Source of the DNA: a virus
IMG/VR virus record: IMGVR_UViG_3300009001_000118
Location: 1-20,739 of that record
Length of the DNA: 20,739 bases
Direction: 5' to 3' (one strand)
Numbering within the stretch: the stretch's first letter is position 1; each line of letters begins with the position of its first letter. Positions 20,191 through 20,739 of the stretch are shown one piece after another. Under the pieces are notes generated by a model. The model did not search any database, was not told where the DNA came from, and saw only the letters and a program-made list of their open reading frames with translations. Made by a program: the position numbers and the translations under genes.

Positions 20191-20739
20191 TATAAGTTTT
20201 TGAGTATATTCGACAGTCCTTCTGAAGATTTAACGCTTTTTCCTAGGGAGGAAGCTGTTTTTTGTACTTTTGGAGTGGAAGAACCGCCATTTCTCTTCCA
20301 CATATCATATTCTACCTTAGAGGCTAAGAAGTCTGCACTGTGAAGTACTGAGATAATGGAGGTTTTCTGTCTAGAAGACTCAACATGACTGAAAAAGTAC
20401 GCTTCATTAGCTTTATCAAACACGCCATCATGACATCTGATACCTAAAAACTCCTTCTGACTAACTTTTATACCAAATTTTTGTAATATAAACAGTGAGC
20501 GGTCTGGGATAAGCATAAAATCCAAGTCTGGATTAAAAGTATACATCTCTGATAGCTTATCTTGACGCCATTTATCAGTCTGAGGTATATAATTAGGTTG
20601 GTCACCATTACCTATCTTACCTAAATCATGGAATAAAGCGGCAAAGACAAGTTCTTCTTCGGTGTAATCTACATTTCCACCCATCTCTTGATATAACCTT
20701 GACTGCTTTACCGCATATTCCACTACTCTATTAACATGA
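20190..20739 (-). CDS. HD-domain metal-dependent phosphohydrolase, 5' end beyond window
   Basis: The frame stays open to the right edge (HVNRVVEYAVKQ), so the gene is 5'-partial. An apparent GTG start at 20721-20723 is likely not the true start, because the upstream His fits the first metal ligand of an HD fold (H...HD...D). Visible motifs are FAALFHDLGKIGNG with the His-Asp pair, GIRCHDGVFD, and HSADFLASKVEYDMW. HD proteins hydrolyse phosphate bonds, often of nucleotides, so a role in nucleotide metabolism or ppGpp-like signalling is possible, but the substrate is not known. The C-terminal Ser/Lys-rich tail (STPKVQKTASSLGKSVKSSE) is flexible. It heads a small group with the membrane protein and sigma factor. 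Confidence 0.85.
   Translation of the reverse strand, partial: HVNRVVEYAVKQSRLYQEMGGNVDYTEEELVFAALFHDLGKIGNGDQPNYIPQTDKWRQDKLSEMYTFNPDLDFMLIPDRSLFILQKFGIKVSQKEFLGIRCHDGVFDKANEAYFFSHVESSRQKTSIISVLHSADFLASKVEYDMWKRNGGSSTPKVQKTASSLGKSVKSSEGLSNILKNL

Noticed and set aside
20721-20723. GTG as the true start of the HD gene
   Set aside because: The frame stays open to the window edge and the upstream residues begin with a His fitting the first HD metal ligand, so the gene is cut by the window.

Overview
The window is part of a tailed-phage genome: a T4-related myovirus, probably marine and probably infecting a Bacteroidota (flavobacterial) host. The T4-type identification rests on baseplate genes that can be read directly: a gp25/GPW-family wedge protein, a gp6/baseplate-J-like protein and a gp5-like OB-fold spike. 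A late-type sigma factor lies beside them. The host guess is an inference. The DNA is AT-rich, and almost none of the 20 or so start codons has a Shine-Dalgarno sequence; A/T-rich leaders stand there instead, as in Bacteroidota and their phages.

All genes lie on the minus strand, so transcription runs from high to low coordinates. Genes are packed with 1-50 base gaps or short overlaps, as in one or a few late operons. In transcription order: a 5'-truncated HD-domain phosphohydrolase (20190-20739), a small membrane-anchored coiled-coil protein, a sigma-70-like factor (19167-19895), an acidic 118-residue protein, a gp5-like spike without lysozyme domain (17639-18784), two reading frames that look like one protein split by a -1 frameshift (17639 to 16486), a 150-residue protein, gp25, gp6, a DNRLRE-like tail protein, a small coiled-coil protein, a 1265-residue baseplate/tail protein, a 497-residue tail protein, a 338-residue and a 218-residue structural protein, two tandem paralogues (3231-5267), an S74-chaperone tail fibre (1291-3219), a SegE-like GIY-YIG protein, and a gene cut by the left edge (1-785).

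The most unusual part is 7007-12340. Two neighbouring virion proteins end in the same roughly 400-residue module: a mucin-like Pro/Thr/Ser repeat of about 165 residues, a small Gly/aromatic domain, and an intein/hedgehog-like Hint domain of about 150 residues ending in ...ILTHN. Nothing long enough to be a C-extein follows. The sequence therefore suggests self-cleaving or self-ligating tail appendages rather than protein splicing. A second self-processing element, the S74 intramolecular chaperone, ends the tail fibre downstream. Other points of note are the probable frameshift at 17217-17247 and a repeated TATTTATAA element in the intergenic gaps, a candidate late promoter for the phage sigma factor. 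No tRNA, CRISPR array, insertion sequence or strong terminator hairpin was seen.
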